Shown piece after piece: positions 44,606-54,948 of a stretch of 64,000 nt of DNA. The stretch's first letter is position 1. Each line of letters starts with the position of its first letter. A program made the translations under genes and the position numbers. The DNA lies in NCBI RefSeq assembly GCF_000730605.1, contig NZ_BBIS01000009.1, forward strand, positions 186,001 through 250,000. Direction: 5' to 3'. The notes under the pieces were generated by a model, which was given only the letters and a program-made list of their open reading frames with translations, did no database searches and was not told the DNA's origin. This DNA is from Pseudomonas monteilii NBRC 103158 = DSM 14164. GTDB taxonomy: Bacteria > Pseudomonadota > Gammaproteobacteria > Pseudomonadales > Pseudomonadaceae.

Positions 44606-45160
44606 TCAACGGACGGTGGCTGCCTCGATGAACTCATTGGTGTCGGGCGAGGGCGGGGCAGCGGGAGCACGTACCGGGATAATCAGGCTGGTGTATTCCT
44701 CGATCAGCCGGTTCAGGGCTTCGGGTGGTTCGCTGGCCTGGAACTGCATGCGTATCTGCACTTCGTCAGGGTCACGGCTGTCGCCCTGACGGCCCTGGCC
44801 GCCGATGGTGACCTTGAAGCTGGCGGCCTTGTTCTCGCCTGCCGTCAGCAGGGCCTGCTGCGCTTCAGTACCTTTGACCCGCACCGACAAGTCGACCTGC
44901 ATGCGCTCCAGGGCCAGGCCTTTGGGCGACACCAAAGCAAACAGGGGAACGCGCATGATGTGCTGGCCGTCCATTGCCACTTCGACCATCTTGGCCTTCA
45001 TAGGGGCGCCCAACGCCTCGGTGTCGCACTCGAAAAATTGATCGAACAGGTTGATGTACTGTTGTGCAATCAAGCTGTTGGTGGCGCTGGCGGCTTCTTG
45101 CAGACCACGGGTGATTTCGCGCAGGTCGATGGAGGTCATGGGGGCGGGGGGCTTTTGCAA
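44606..45160 (-). CDS. DUF2589-family protein, second paralogue
   Basis: A 184-residue soluble protein related to the next gene by the DUF2589 pattern: MRVPLFALVSPKGLALERMQVDLSVRVKG corresponds to VPLLAAITHPNISIEEGNVEFELVI in the other copy, and both end in a QEPPEA/SEPPEAL-type helix. I chose the TTG start at 45160 because AGGAG lies 8 nt upstream; ATG 45139 is possible. No signal peptide or membrane segment. Function of the family is unknown. It is the third gene of a Mor-like operon. Confidence 0.75.
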   Translation of the reverse strand: MQKPPAPMTSIDLREITRGLQEAASATNSLIAQQYINLFDQFFECDTEALGAPMKAKMVEVAMDGQHIMRVPLFALVSPKGLALERMQVDLSVRVKGTEAQQALLTAGENKAASFKVTIGGQGRQGDSRDPDEVQIRMQFQASEPPEALNRLIEEYTSLIIPVRAPAAPPSPDTNEFIEAATVR

Positions 45161-45187
45161 CGATTCGACTCCTCAAGCCAGTTGGTG

Positions 45188-45212
45188 CCCCTCCCGTTGC
45201 GGGCAGGAGGGG
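45188..45212 (-). promoter_or_regulatory. Hairpin between the two DUF2589 genes
   Basis: CCCCTCC (45188-45194) pairs with GGAGGGG (45206-45212), with an inner CG/CG pair. Transcription crosses it on the minus strand. No T-tract follows, so attenuation or mRNA stabilisation is more likely than full termination. Confidence 0.45.
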
Positions 45213-45234
45213 TTGATGGGGGCACTCAAGCGTC

Positions 45235-45879
45235 TCACGGCGCCGGTGGGCCTTCGGGTTTTGGCCCTTTCAGGGTATCTGCCTGAGAAATCTCGTCCGG
45301 GCTTTCCAATGCGACGGTTCTGACAACGGTTGGCTTGGTCGCGGCGTCCGTCAGGAACTCGATCACCCTCATCATCGCTTCGGGCGGCTCCTGGCGCTTT
45401 AGGGTGGTGTTGAAGGCATAGCGGGCGCGTGTATCCGTCTTGCGGGTTTGCGTGGACTTGTGGCTGACGCTGCCTTTCACGTTCAGCTTGAACGGCCCCC
45501 AGCCCAGTGAGCCGGTCGCTTCTGCGTTCATGTCCTTGCTGGATGTATCCTCCGACATCTGGTTGATCACCAGTTCGAACTCTACGTTGCCCTCTTCAAT
45601 CGAGATGTTCGGGTGCGTAATGGCAGCCAGCAGCGGCACTTTCATGGTCTTGCTGACCACGCCTTTGTATTCGCCCTGTTCATCGACGATGGTTTCGTCG
45701 TAGTCGAACTGGATGGCGACCGCCTTGCCATCCTGGACGCACACCTGCATCAGGAAGTCGGCGTACGATTTGCTGGCGGTTACCTGCGCCTGGACCATGG
45801 CCTGCAGGGGGCCGGCGATCATGCGGTCCATCGGCAGGGCGTTGATGACCGAGCCAATAAGGCTGTTGTCTATCGACAT
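45235..45879 (-). CDS. DUF2589-family protein, first paralogue
   Basis: A 214-residue soluble protein. DUF2589 signatures are IAGPLQAMVQAQVTASKSYADFL near the N terminus and the VPLLAAITHPNISIEEGNVEFELVINQ strand region near residue 85. The middle is Ser/Thr/Lys-rich (KGSVSHKSTQTRKTDTRARY), and the end is Pro-rich (GPKPEGPPAP). ATG 45879 has AAAGAG about 6 nt upstream. It sits between a Mor-like regulator and a second DUF2589 gene. No function is established for this family as far as I know. Confidence 0.8.
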   Translation of the reverse strand: MSIDNSLIGSVINALPMDRMIAGPLQAMVQAQVTASKSYADFLMQVCVQDGKAVAIQFDYDETIVDEQGEYKGVVSKTMKVPLLAAITHPNISIEEGNVEFELVINQMSEDTSSKDMNAEATGSLGWGPFKLNVKGSVSHKSTQTRKTDTRARYAFNTTLKRQEPPEAMMRVIEFLTDAATKPTVVRTVALESPDEISQADTLKGPKPEGPPAP

Positions 45880-45940
45880 ATCGGGATGCTCTTTCTAGTG
45901 GGGTAAGGAAGCCGCCAATGGCGGCCACGGGGCAGTGGCG

Positions 45941-46321
45941 TCAGCGAGGGCAAGGCTCCTGGCGCCGAATGTTGCCGATCTGGCGCAGGCTCAGGCCGTA
46001 CTTGTTGGCCAACAGGCTGCGGGACAAGCCGTTGGCGCTTTCCTTCTGGATCTGCTGGTTGCGCAGCTGGCGCAGGAAGTGGTCAGCCTTGGGGATCTCC
46101 AGGGCGACCCCGGCAAAGCGCTTGATCAGCGCATCGAGCGCATCGGCCGGCAGCACGTCGGCAAGCTTGGTACGCTCGCGGTGCTTGGGGATGTACTTGG
46201 GCCTGCCACCAAAGGCGCAGGTCAGCTGGTAGGCGTTTTCGATGCCGATGCAGTCGATCAGGGCCTGTAGCGAGTGGGGCAGTTGGCTGATATCGATCTG
46301 GCTCAAGTCTGGCGTTTGCAT
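45941..46321 (-). CDS. Mor-family (Mu middle-operon activator-like) transcription factor
   Basis: A 126-residue protein resembling the Mor/C family of phage Mu: an N-terminal dimerisation-like region (LIDCIGIENAYQLTCAFGGRPKYIPKHRERTKLADVLPADALDALIKRF) and a C-terminal HTH (NGLSRSLLANKYGLSLRQIGNIRRQ). No Mu or other prophage genes are near. ATG 46321 has AAGGAG 8 nt upstream. It is the first gene of a three-gene operon with two DUF2589 genes, which it probably controls. A 250-nt upstream region could hold its promoter. Confidence 0.85.
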   Translation of the reverse strand: MQTPDLSQIDISQLPHSLQALIDCIGIENAYQLTCAFGGRPKYIPKHRERTKLADVLPADALDALIKRFAGVALEIPKADHFLRQLRNQQIQKESANGLSRSLLANKYGLSLRQIGNIRRQEPCPR

Positions 46322-46572
46322 ATGGCGCTCCTTCGGGATGGGTGGGATGTGCGACCCGATCACCCGCGGCGGTATGTCGAAGGTGTGAGCAAATTCTGTG
46401 CGACTGCCAAGGCGCGTCGCTAGGCGGCATATGGGTTGGGAGTTGTAGCTTCGGTGAACAGGTTTTGCAGGCAGCGATATCCGGTGCTGTAGGAAATGGC
46501 ATCGACATTTGGCGGGGACTGGCGATTTCTCATCTGATCATGCCAATGGTTGTGGGATGGGGCCGGTAACCT
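46322..46572. other. Intergenic region upstream of the Mor-like operon
   Basis: About 250 nt between the Mor-like gene and the end of the next minus-strand gene. I see no convincing ORF, tRNA or strong hairpin. It presumably holds the Mor-operon promoter. Confidence 0.5.
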
Positions 46573-47031
46573 TCACTCGCACGGATAGCTGCTCAGCAAG
46601 CTGGCGCTACTCAGGTAGGCTTGAGGGGTGGCGCGCATGCCCTGGGGCAATGTGCGCCAGTCAACCAGCAGGCACAGCGCATGCAGGGGCTGGCCGTTGC
46701 GCTGGCCGATGACCTGGCCCGCAAAGTGGCGGCGGTACAGGGCCTGGGTCTGGCGCTGAGCCTGTACCTGATCGGCCTGGGCCAGGGTTTGCCGGGCCAG
46801 GTCGGGTAGCCGGGCCGCAGGCACGCTGAAATGGACCTGCGCCGCATTGGCCTGCAGGTACCCGGCCTGGCGCACGCGTTGCCACAGTTGTTGCCATTGG
46901 CTGCTGCCGGCATGGGCAGCCAGCTCGCGCCCCAGTTCGAGCAGGTGCTCGGCGGGTGTCTGCCGGGTGTCTAACGCATGAAGGGAAAAGGGGGTCAGAA
47001 ACAGCGAAGTGAACAGCAGGGGTTTGTACAT
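46573..47031 (-). CDS. Hypothetical exported protein (152 aa)
   Basis: A 152-residue protein with a signal peptide (MYKPLLFTSLFLTPFSLHALD, cut near HALD). The mature part is rich in Gln, Ala and Leu, with helical pattern RQTPAEHLLELGRELAAHAGSSQWQQLWQRVRQAGY. I do not recognise the family. ATG 47031 follows GGAG. It is on the same strand as the Mor operon but separated by 250 nt. Function unknown. Confidence 0.72.
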   Translation of the reverse strand: MYKPLLFTSLFLTPFSLHALDTRQTPAEHLLELGRELAAHAGSSQWQQLWQRVRQAGYLQANAAQVHFSVPAARLPDLARQTLAQADQVQAQRQTQALYRRHFAGQVIGQRNGQPLHALCLLVDWRTLPQGMRATPQAYLSSASLLSSYPCE

Positions 47032-47182
47032 GGTGACTCCGGCTTGGGTGCTTGGGAGCCTCATGCTTTCAGGCTGACCCCGCCCCACCCAGCAGGAAAT
47101 GCAGCGCCGGGGACGGTGGCCGTTGTATCATTGCCGCGGCTCGTTGCGAGCCTTTTGCCCCTGATGTTGCAAGGAACCTTCG

Positions 47183-47371
47183 ATGACACACGTGCAGCGC
47201 CTGAAATATTCCCTTTTGATCATCCTGGTTGTACTGGGCCTGATGCTGGGCCTGTCCCACCTGCAGAAGCAGGGCACGATCAGTGAGCAGACCTTCCAGA
47301 TGCTGGCCATTGCCATTGCGGTGGTGGTCGTGGTGATCAATGGCATCCTGCGGCGCAAGGTCAAGCCCTGA
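47183..47371 (+). CDS. Small membrane protein (62 aa)
   Basis: A 62-residue protein with two hydrophobic segments (LKYSLLIILVVLGLMLGLS and FQMLAIAIAVVVVVINGIL) and a positively charged end RRKVKP. AAGGAA lies about 8 nt upstream of the ATG. This is a typical small inner-membrane protein of unknown role. Confidence 0.75.
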   Translation: MTHVQRLKYSLLIILVVLGLMLGLSHLQKQGTISEQTFQMLAIAIAVVVVVINGILRRKVKP

Positions 47372-47407
47372 CCTGTGCGGGCCGGCCAGGTCTGGCCGGC
47401 CATACGC

Positions 47408-47782
47408 TCAGCGCAGCGGTGTTTGCTCCAGCACGGCGCGGGCCTGAGGGTTCAGGCTGTAGCACTTGTCGCTGCCCAGCTGAATGACGCCTTCGGCGCA
47501 CAGGCGTTTGAGCACTTCGCGCACGCTGAGAAACGACAGCGGGATATCCAGCTGTTCCAGTTGGGCATGCACTCCGCGCACGCCAATGCTGCGGCCGTTG
47601 CGGTCGGCGGCGTGCAAGGCGTCGATCACCTTGAGGCGAATCAGGCTGGTACGCAGGCCAAAGGTGCGCAGCAGTTCGCGGATCTGTTCGTTGCCGGTGC
47701 GTTCCTCAGCAAAAATGCCCTGTCCCTTGGGCGCTTTGCCTGGGACACGCCCAGCCTGGATCGAGGGTTGCGGGTTGTACAT
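47408..47782 (-). CDS. Truncated Fur-family winged-helix regulator
   Basis: A 124-residue protein with a Fur-type DNA-binding domain (about 28-110: IRELLRTFGLRTSLIRLKVIDALH..., SFLSVREVLKRLCAEGVIQLG). It lacks the C-terminal dimerisation domain and the metal-binding His/Cys residues of Fur, Zur or PerR, and it has an N-terminal extension. It cannot sense metal in the usual way and may compete with a full Fur or need a partner. It diverges from pvdQ across 190 nt. Confidence 0.8.
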   Translation of the reverse strand: MYNPQPSIQAGRVPGKAPKGQGIFAEERTGNEQIRELLRTFGLRTSLIRLKVIDALHAADRNGRSIGVRGVHAQLEQLDIPLSFLSVREVLKRLCAEGVIQLGSDKCYSLNPQARAVLEQTPLR

Positions 47783-47919
47783 GTGAATGCTCCTTTTCGT
47801 GGACGAACCCGAAATGTGGTTGCCTCACTTACTAGGACGAATGAGAACGCAAAAACTGCAACCCACTCGTGAAAAAAATGCCGCTTTCTCATCAAGACGT
47901 TCCATCGCCTTGTAATACG

Positions 47920-47943
47920 TAAAATTTTCATCTGGCCATTCGT
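47920..47943 (+). promoter_or_regulatory. PvdS-type iron-starvation box upstream of pvdQ
   Basis: TAAAA (47920-47924), exactly 16 nt, then CGT (47941-47943). The known iron-starvation promoter element recognised by PvdS sigma factors is TAAAT-N16-CGT; only the fifth base differs. It lies 36 nt upstream of the chosen GTG start. Confidence 0.68.
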
Positions 47944-47978
47944 CTGATCGGGATGACCCCCGAACCCGAGGAGTGCCC

Positions 47979-50285
47979 GTGTTTCCACTTTCCCGCCCCA
48001 TGACTTGCGCTGGCCTGGCCGCCGCGCTGGTGGCCTTCAGCGTTACCGTTCAGGCGCAGCCCGACCTTGATACCAGTGCGCAGATCCGACGTACCAGTTA
48101 CGGGGTGCCGCATATCGTGGCCAAGGATGAGCGTGGTCTGGGCTATGGTGTCGGCTACGCCTACGCGCAGGACAACTTGTGCCTGCTGGCCAACGAGGTA
48201 CTGACCGTAAGCGGCGAGCGGTCACGCCATTTCGGTGCCGAAGGCAAGACCCTGGAACAGCGTGACAACCTGGCCAGTGACCTGTTCTTCACCTGGCTCA
48301 ACAGCCCGGCGGCGGTCCGCGCGTACTTGCAGGCGCAGCCCGCGCCGGTGAAAGCACTGCTGGAGGGCTATGCCACCGGCTACAACCGGGCGTTGGCTGA
48401 GCGCCGCAGGCAAGGCTTGCCTGCCGAGTGCGGCAATGGCGAGTGGGTGAGGCCCATCAGTAGCGAGGACCTGGTCAAGTTGACCCGCCGGCTGCTGGCC
48501 GAAGGCGGTGTCGGGCAGTTCGTCGAGGCGCTGGCGGGGGCGCAACCTCCAGCACAGACCAGCCAGCAGGCACCGGCTGGCTTCGGCGCCGCACTGGCGA
48601 GGCAAGAGCGCTTTGCCACGGAGCGCGGCAGCAACGCGGTGGCTGTAGGGGCGCAGCGTTCGGCCAATGGCCGTGGCTTGCTGTTGGCCAACCCGCACTT
48701 CCCTTGGATGGGCGGCATGCGCTTTTACCAGATGCAACTGACCATCCCCGGCCAGCTTGATGTCATGGGGGCCGCATTGCCTGGCCTGCCGGTAGTCAAC
48801 ATCGGGTTCAACCGGCACCTGGCCTGGACGCACACCGTCGATACGTCGAATCACTTCACCTTGTACCGTTTGCAGCTCGATCCCAAGGACCCGACCCGGT
48901 ACCTGCTGGATGGCAAATCGCTGCCACTGGCGAGACAAACCATCAGCGTTGCGGTCAAGGCCGAGGATGGCAGCCTGAGCCAGGTAGAGCGGCAGGTCTA
49001 CAGCTCGCAATTCGGCCCGGTGGTGCAGTGGCCTGGGCGCCTGGATTGGGATGCACAGGCGGCCTACAGCTTGCGTGATGCCAATCTGGACAACACCCGG
49101 GTGCTGCAGCAGTGGTACCAGATCAACCGTGCCGACAGCCTGGCCGCGTTGAAAGGCTCGGTCGAGCAACTGCAGGGCATCCCATGGGTCAATACCCTGG
49201 CGGTGGACCAAGGCGGCCGTGCGTTGTACCTGAACCAGTCGGTGGTGCCATACGTGGATCAGCCACTGCTGGACGCCTGCAGTAACCCGAAAGGGCAGGG
49301 ACGCCTGGTGGTGCTGGATGGTTCGCGCAGCGCATGCCAGTGGAAGGTCGATGCGCAGGCCGCGCAACCGGGTATTTTCCCGGCGCGACTGCTGCCGAGC
49401 CTTGAGCGCGAGGACTTCGTGCAGAACTCCAACGACCCGGCCTGGATGGCCAACCCGGCCCAGCCGTTGACCGGTTATTCACCGTTGGTCAGCCGCAATG
49501 ACCAGCCGTTGGGCATGCGCGGGCGCTTTGCCCTGCAACGCCTGCAGGGCACGGCAAAGCTGGGCGTGAATGACCTGCAGCGCATGGTGACCGACGACGA
49601 GGTTTACCTGGCCAGCCTGGTGCTGCCAGACCTGCTGCAGTGGTGCAAGGGCGCAGCCGTGGATGTGCAAGCCGTCTGCAGCAGCCTGGCGGCCTGGAAT
49701 GGGAAGGCTGACCTGGACAGCGGCATTGGCCTGGTGCACTTCCAGAACCTGTTCAATGCCTTGGCCGAACACCCGGAAAGCTGGCGGGTGGCCTTCAACC
49801 CGGCCGATCCGCAGCACACCCCGCGAGGCTTGGCAGTAGAGCAAGCGGCCGTGAGCAGGCTGGTGCATGAGGCTGCGCTGGCTTCGCTCAAGGAGGTGAA
49901 TGAAAGCGGCGTGGCGGCTGAGGCGCGTTGGGGGCAAGTACAGCAGGCGCTCGATGGCACGCCGGTGCCGGGTGGCCCGCAGGCGCTGGGCGTGTACAAC
50001 GCGATGTACAGTGTGCCGCACGGGCAGGGCAAGCGGCTGGTGGTGAGTGGTACCAGCTACCTGCAACTGGTCAGCTTCACCGACAAAGGGCCAGAGGCCC
50101 GTGGGATATTGGCATTTTCGCAGTCGAGCGAAGCGGCTTCAGCGCATGCCAGCGACCAGACCAAGGCGTTTGCGGCCAAGCAGCTGGCAGTGATTCCGTT
50201 TACCGAAGAGCAGATCAAGGCTGACCCAGAGTATCGGGAAGTGGTGATCAGTGAGCGAGACAAGGGGGCAGTGGCTCAGCAGTAA
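47979..50285 (+). CDS. pvdQ: Acyl-homoserine lactone acylase PvdQ-like (Ntn hydrolase)
   Basis: A 768-residue periplasmic Ntn-hydrolase of the penicillin-acylase family. Signal peptide (cut near VQAQ, about residue 27), alpha chain, linker and a beta chain starting at the nucleophile Ser218 (GSNAVAVG), matching PvdQ Ser217. It removes the fatty-acid chain from pyoverdine precursors and cleaves long-chain AHLs. I chose the GTG at 47979 because GAGGAG (47968-47973) gives 5-6 nt spacing; a GTG at 47973 would overlap that site. Divergent from the Fur-like gene. No other pyoverdine gene is in the window. Confidence 0.93.
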   Translation: MFPLSRPMTCAGLAAALVAFSVTVQAQPDLDTSAQIRRTSYGVPHIVAKDERGLGYGVGYAYAQDNLCLLANEVLTVSGERSRHFGAEGKTLEQRDNLASDLFFTWLNSPAAVRAYLQAQPAPVKALLEGYATGYNRALAERRRQGLPAECGNGEWVRPISSEDLVKLTRRLLAEGGVGQFVEALAGAQPPAQTSQQAPAGFGAALARQERFATERGSNAVAVGAQRSANGRGLLLANPHFPWMGGMRFYQMQLTIPGQLDVMGAALPGLPVVNIGFNRHLAWTHTVDTSNHFTLYRLQLDPKDPTRYLLDGKSLPLARQTISVAVKAEDGSLSQVERQVYSSQFGPVVQWPGRLDWDAQAAYSLRDANLDNTRVLQQWYQINRADSLAALKGSVEQLQGIPWVNTLAVDQGGRALYLNQSVVPYVDQPLLDACSNPKGQGRLVVLDGSRSACQWKVDAQAAQPGIFPARLLPSLEREDFVQNSNDPAWMANPAQPLTGYSPLVSRNDQPLGMRGRFALQRLQGTAKLGVNDLQRMVTDDEVYLASLVLPDLLQWCKGAAVDVQAVCSSLAAWNGKADLDSGIGLVHFQNLFNALAEHPESWRVAFNPADPQHTPRGLAVEQAAVSRLVHEAALASLKEVNESGVAAEARWGQVQQALDGTPVPGGPQALGVYNAMYSVPHGQGKRLVVSGTSYLQLVSFTDKGPEARGILAFSQSSEAASAHASDQTKAFAAKQLAVIPFTEEQIKADPEYREVVISERDKGAVAQQ

Positions 50286-50295
50286 GCCATTCCGG

Positions 50296-50323
50296 CCCTT
50301 TCGCGGGCAAGCCCGCGAAAGGG
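50296..50323. repeat. REP-type hairpin after pvdQ
   Basis: CCCTTTCGCGGGC (50296-50308) and its exact complement (50311-50323) around AA. It lies 10 nt after the pvdQ stop and just before the lpxH stop on the other strand. Confidence 0.8.
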
Positions 50324-50346
50324 GCAGTGCGGGCAACCCTGCACTC

Positions 50347-51069
50347 TCAGGAAAACTCGAAAGGCGCCAGCTGAAACCCTTGCTCGTCCACCTGCAAGGC
50401 CCAGCCCCGGCGGTCCCAGTCCCCCAGCACGATACGCCGTGCCGGCTCCCCATCGACCACCAGCTTGTGTATCGCCGGCCGGTGGGTATGGCCATGCACC
50501 AGCGTGCGCACGCCATGTTCCGCCATCACCTTGGGCACTTCCTCCGGCGTGACGTCGACAATCTCGGTAGACTTCATCCGCGTTTGCGTGCGGCTTTCGC
50601 TGCGCAGCTTGCGCGCCAGCTTGTAGCGGGTCGACAGCGGCAGGTGACGCAAGATCCACAAACTCAGCGGATTGCGCAGTAACCGGCGCATCTTCATGTA
50701 GCCCAGGTCGCGGGTGCACAGGGTGTCGCCATGCATCAGCAGCACCTGTTCGCCGCCCAGTTCGATCACGCTGGGGTCACTCAACAGCGTGCAGCCAGCA
50801 GCGTCGCAAAAGGCCTGGCCAATCAGGAAGTCACGATTGCCGTGCATCAGGTAGATGGCCGTGCCGCTGTCGCTCAGCCGGCGCATGGCCTGGCAGATCG
50901 ACTGCTGGAAGGGCGTCATGGCATCGTCGCCAATCCACGCTTCGAAAAAATCACCCAGGATGTACAGCGCCTTGGCGTGGCGGGCGCGGCCATCGAGCAG
51001 ATCAAGAAACGCCCGGGAAATATCCGGGCGTTCTTCTTGCAAATGCAGATCGGAGATCAGCAGGATCAC
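50347..51069 (-). CDS. lpxH: UDP-2,3-diacylglucosamine diphosphatase
   Basis: LpxH (240 aa) hydrolyses UDP-2,3-diacylglucosamine to lipid X in lipid A synthesis at the inner membrane. It is a calcineurin-like metallophosphoesterase: ISDLHL (residues 5-10), [11 protein letters not shown] near 40, GNRDF near 78, MHGDTLC near 112 and HGHTHRP near 195. It overlaps ppiB by 4 nt, the standard ppiB-lpxH arrangement in pseudomonads. Confidence 0.96.
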   Translation of the reverse strand: MILLISDLHLQEERPDISRAFLDLLDGRARHAKALYILGDFFEAWIGDDAMTPFQQSICQAMRRLSDSGTAIYLMHGNRDFLIGQAFCDAAGCTLLSDPSVIELGGEQVLLMHGDTLCTRDLGYMKMRRLLRNPLSLWILRHLPLSTRYKLARKLRSESRTQTRMKSTEIVDVTPEEVPKVMAEHGVRTLVHGHTHRPAIHKLVVDGEPARRIVLGDWDRRGWALQVDEQGFQLAPFEFS

Positions 51070-51566
51070 TCAATGATCTCGGCTTTCTCGATGATCACGT
51101 CGTCTTTCGGAACGTCCTGGTGGCCAGCTTTGGAGCCGGTGGCGACCTTTTCGATGGCGTCGACGATTTCACGGCCTTCGATCACTTCGCCGAACACGGC
51201 GTAGCCCCAGCCCTGCACGTTCTTGCCGCTGTGGTTGAGGAAGTCGTTGTCGGACGAGTTGATGAAGAACTGCGCCGAGGCGGAGTGCGGCTCCATGGTA
51301 CGGGCCATGGCGATGCTGTACTTCTTGTTCTTCAGGCCGTTGTCGGCTTCGTTCTGGATGGTGGCGCGGGTTTTCTTCTGGCTCATGTTGGTGTCGAAGC
51401 CGCCACCCTGGATCATGAAGCCCTTGATCACGCGGTGGAACACGGTGCCATTGTAGTGGCCGTCCTTGACGTACTGAACGAAGTTTTCGGTGGTCTGCGG
51501 CGCTTTCTCGGCGTCCAGTTGCAGGACGATGTCGCCGTGGTTGGTGCTCAGTTTGACTTTGGACAT
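51066..51566 (-). CDS. ppiB: Peptidyl-prolyl cis-trans isomerase B (cyclophilin)
   Basis: A 166-residue cytoplasmic cyclophilin beginning [18 protein letters not shown]. The catalytic [13 protein letters not shown] and SAQFFIN segments are complete. ATG 51566 is the natural start; longer frames run into the promoter. It lies directly upstream of lpxH with a 4-nt overlap and diverges from glnS. It speeds proline isomerisation in protein folding. Confidence 0.96.
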   Translation of the reverse strand: MSKVKLSTNHGDIVLQLDAEKAPQTTENFVQYVKDGHYNGTVFHRVIKGFMIQGGGFDTNMSQKKTRATIQNEADNGLKNKKYSIAMARTMEPHSASAQFFINSSDNDFLNHSGKNVQGWGYAVFGEVIEGREIVDAIEKVATGSKAGHQDVPKDDVIIEKAEIIE

Positions 51567-51814
51567 GCTGAAACTCGCTTTTTCAAGGCAATCAGAAATT
51601 AGGGTGCGCAGGGCGCGGGTTATTACCTGACGCAGGATCAGGTGATCGCGACACATGGCGCGCACTGGCCATTTTGCCAGGCTGCGGCAAAAAGCCGTGA
51701 TAAATCACGCCAGTTTGTCCGGGCCCGACTGTCAGCAGCTTGACTGCTTCGGCTATGATAGGCCCTTTGATTCAATCGGCCTACCCAGGCCGGACACGTG
51801 CATTCAAGGATCCT

Positions 51815-53518
<1,704 letters not shown>

Positions 53519-53527
53519 GGAAACGCC

Positions 53528-54910
53528 GTGCTTACCATCTACAACACCCTGAGCAAAGCGAAGGAAACCTTCAAGCCGCTGGATGGCAACAAGGTGCGCA
53601 TGTACGTGTGCGGCATGACCGTGTACGACTACTGCCACCTGGGCCATGGCCGCAGCATGGTGGCCTTCGACCTGGTCACCCGCTGGCTGCGCAAGAGCGG
53701 CTACGACCTGACCTACGTGCGCAACATCACCGACATCGATGACAAGATCATCAACCGGGCCAACGAGAACGGTGAAACCTTCGACGCCTTGACCGCCCGC
53801 ATGATCGATGCGATGCACGAAGACGAGCGCCGCCTGAACATCCTGCCGCCAGACCAGGAACCGCGTGCCACCGACCACATCGCCGGCATGCACGCGATGA
53901 TCCAGACCCTGATCGACAAGGGTTACGCCTACGCCCCGGGCAATGGCGACGTGTACTACCGCGTCGGCAAGTTCGTCGGTTACGGCAAACTGTCGCGCAA
54001 GAAGATCGAAGACTTGCGCATCGGCGCGCGCATCGAGGTCGACGAAGCCAAGCAGGACCCGCTGGACTTCGTGCTGTGGAAGGGTGTGAAGCCGGGCGAG
54101 CCGAGCTGGGAGTCGCCATGGGGCCCGGGCCGTCCGGGCTGGCACATCGAGTGCTCGGTGATGTCCACCTGCTGCCTGGGCGAGAGCTTCGACATTCACG
54201 GCGGTGGCAGCGACCTGGAGTTTCCGCACCACGAGAACGAGATTGCCCAGAGCGAAGCGGCCACTGGCAAGCAGTACGCCAACGCCTGGATGCATTGCGG
54301 CATGATCCGTATCAATGGCGAGAAGATGTCCAAGTCGTTGAACAACTTCTTCACCATCCGTGACGTGCTGGAAAAGTACCACCCGGAAGTGGTGCGTTAC
54401 CTGCTGGTGGCCAGCCACTACCGCAGCGCGATCAACTACTCCGAAGACAGCCTGCGTGACGCCAAGGGCGCGCTGGAGCGCTTCTACCACGCCCTGCGCG
54501 GCTTGCCACGCGTGGCAGCCAAGGGTGGCGAAGCGTTCGTCGAGCGCTTCAGCGTGGCGATGAACGACGACTTCGGTACCCCTGAAGCGTGCGCCGTGCT
54601 GTTCGACCTGGTGCGTGAGATCAACCGCCTGCGCGACAGCGACCCGCAGGCCGCTGCCGGCCTGGCGGGTCGCCTGCGCGAGCTGGGTGATGTGCTGGGT
54701 GTGCTGCAGCTGGAAGCCGATGACTTCCTGCGAGCGGGCGCCGAAGGCAAGGTCGATGCGGCCGAGGTTGAAAGCCTGATTCAGGCGCGCCTGCAGGCAC
54801 GCGCGGACAAGAACTGGGCTGAGTCGGACCGGATTCGCGACCAGTTGACCGCCATGGGTGTGGTGCTGGAAGACAGCAAGGGTACCACTACCTGGCGTCT
54901 GGCTGACTGA
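53528..54910 (+). CDS. cysS: Cysteinyl-tRNA synthetase
   Basis: A 460-residue class I synthetase with GTG start (GAGGAA upstream). The HIGH-like motif is HLGHGRSMV (around residue 37), [11 protein letters not shown] lies near 265, and the zinc site includes Cys28 (YVCGMTVYD), the HIECSVMS cysteine and the [10 protein letters not shown] histidines. It follows glnS by 9 nt and ends before a strong terminator hairpin. Confidence 0.97.
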   Translation: MLTIYNTLSKAKETFKPLDGNKVRMYVCGMTVYDYCHLGHGRSMVAFDLVTRWLRKSGYDLTYVRNITDIDDKIINRANENGETFDALTARMIDAMHEDERRLNILPPDQEPRATDHIAGMHAMIQTLIDKGYAYAPGNGDVYYRVGKFVGYGKLSRKKIEDLRIGARIEVDEAKQDPLDFVLWKGVKPGEPSWESPWGPGRPGWHIECSVMSTCCLGESFDIHGGGSDLEFPHHENEIAQSEAATGKQYANAWMHCGMIRINGEKMSKSLNNFFTIRDVLEKYHPEVVRYLLVASHYRSAINYSEDSLRDAKGALERFYHALRGLPRVAAKGGEAFVERFSVAMNDDFGTPEACAVLFDLVREINRLRDSDPQAAAGLAGRLRELGDVLGVLQLEADDFLRAGAEGKVDAAEVESLIQARLQARADKNWAESDRIRDQLTAMGVVLEDSKGTTTWRLAD

Positions 54911-54921
54911 TCGGCTTGATG

Positions 54922-54946
54922 ATTGGGGCCGCTCTGCGGCCCCAAT
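54922..54946. terminator. Bidirectional terminator between cysS and the histidine kinase
   Basis: ATTGGGGCCGC (54922-54932) pairs perfectly with its complement (54936-54946) around TCT, an 11-bp stem. Both flanking genes converge on it. Confidence 0.85.
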
Positions 54947-54948
54947 GG

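Noticed and set aside
44606..46321. Prophage remnant around the Mor-like gene
   Set aside because: No structural, integrase, lysis or transposase genes lie within 10 kb.
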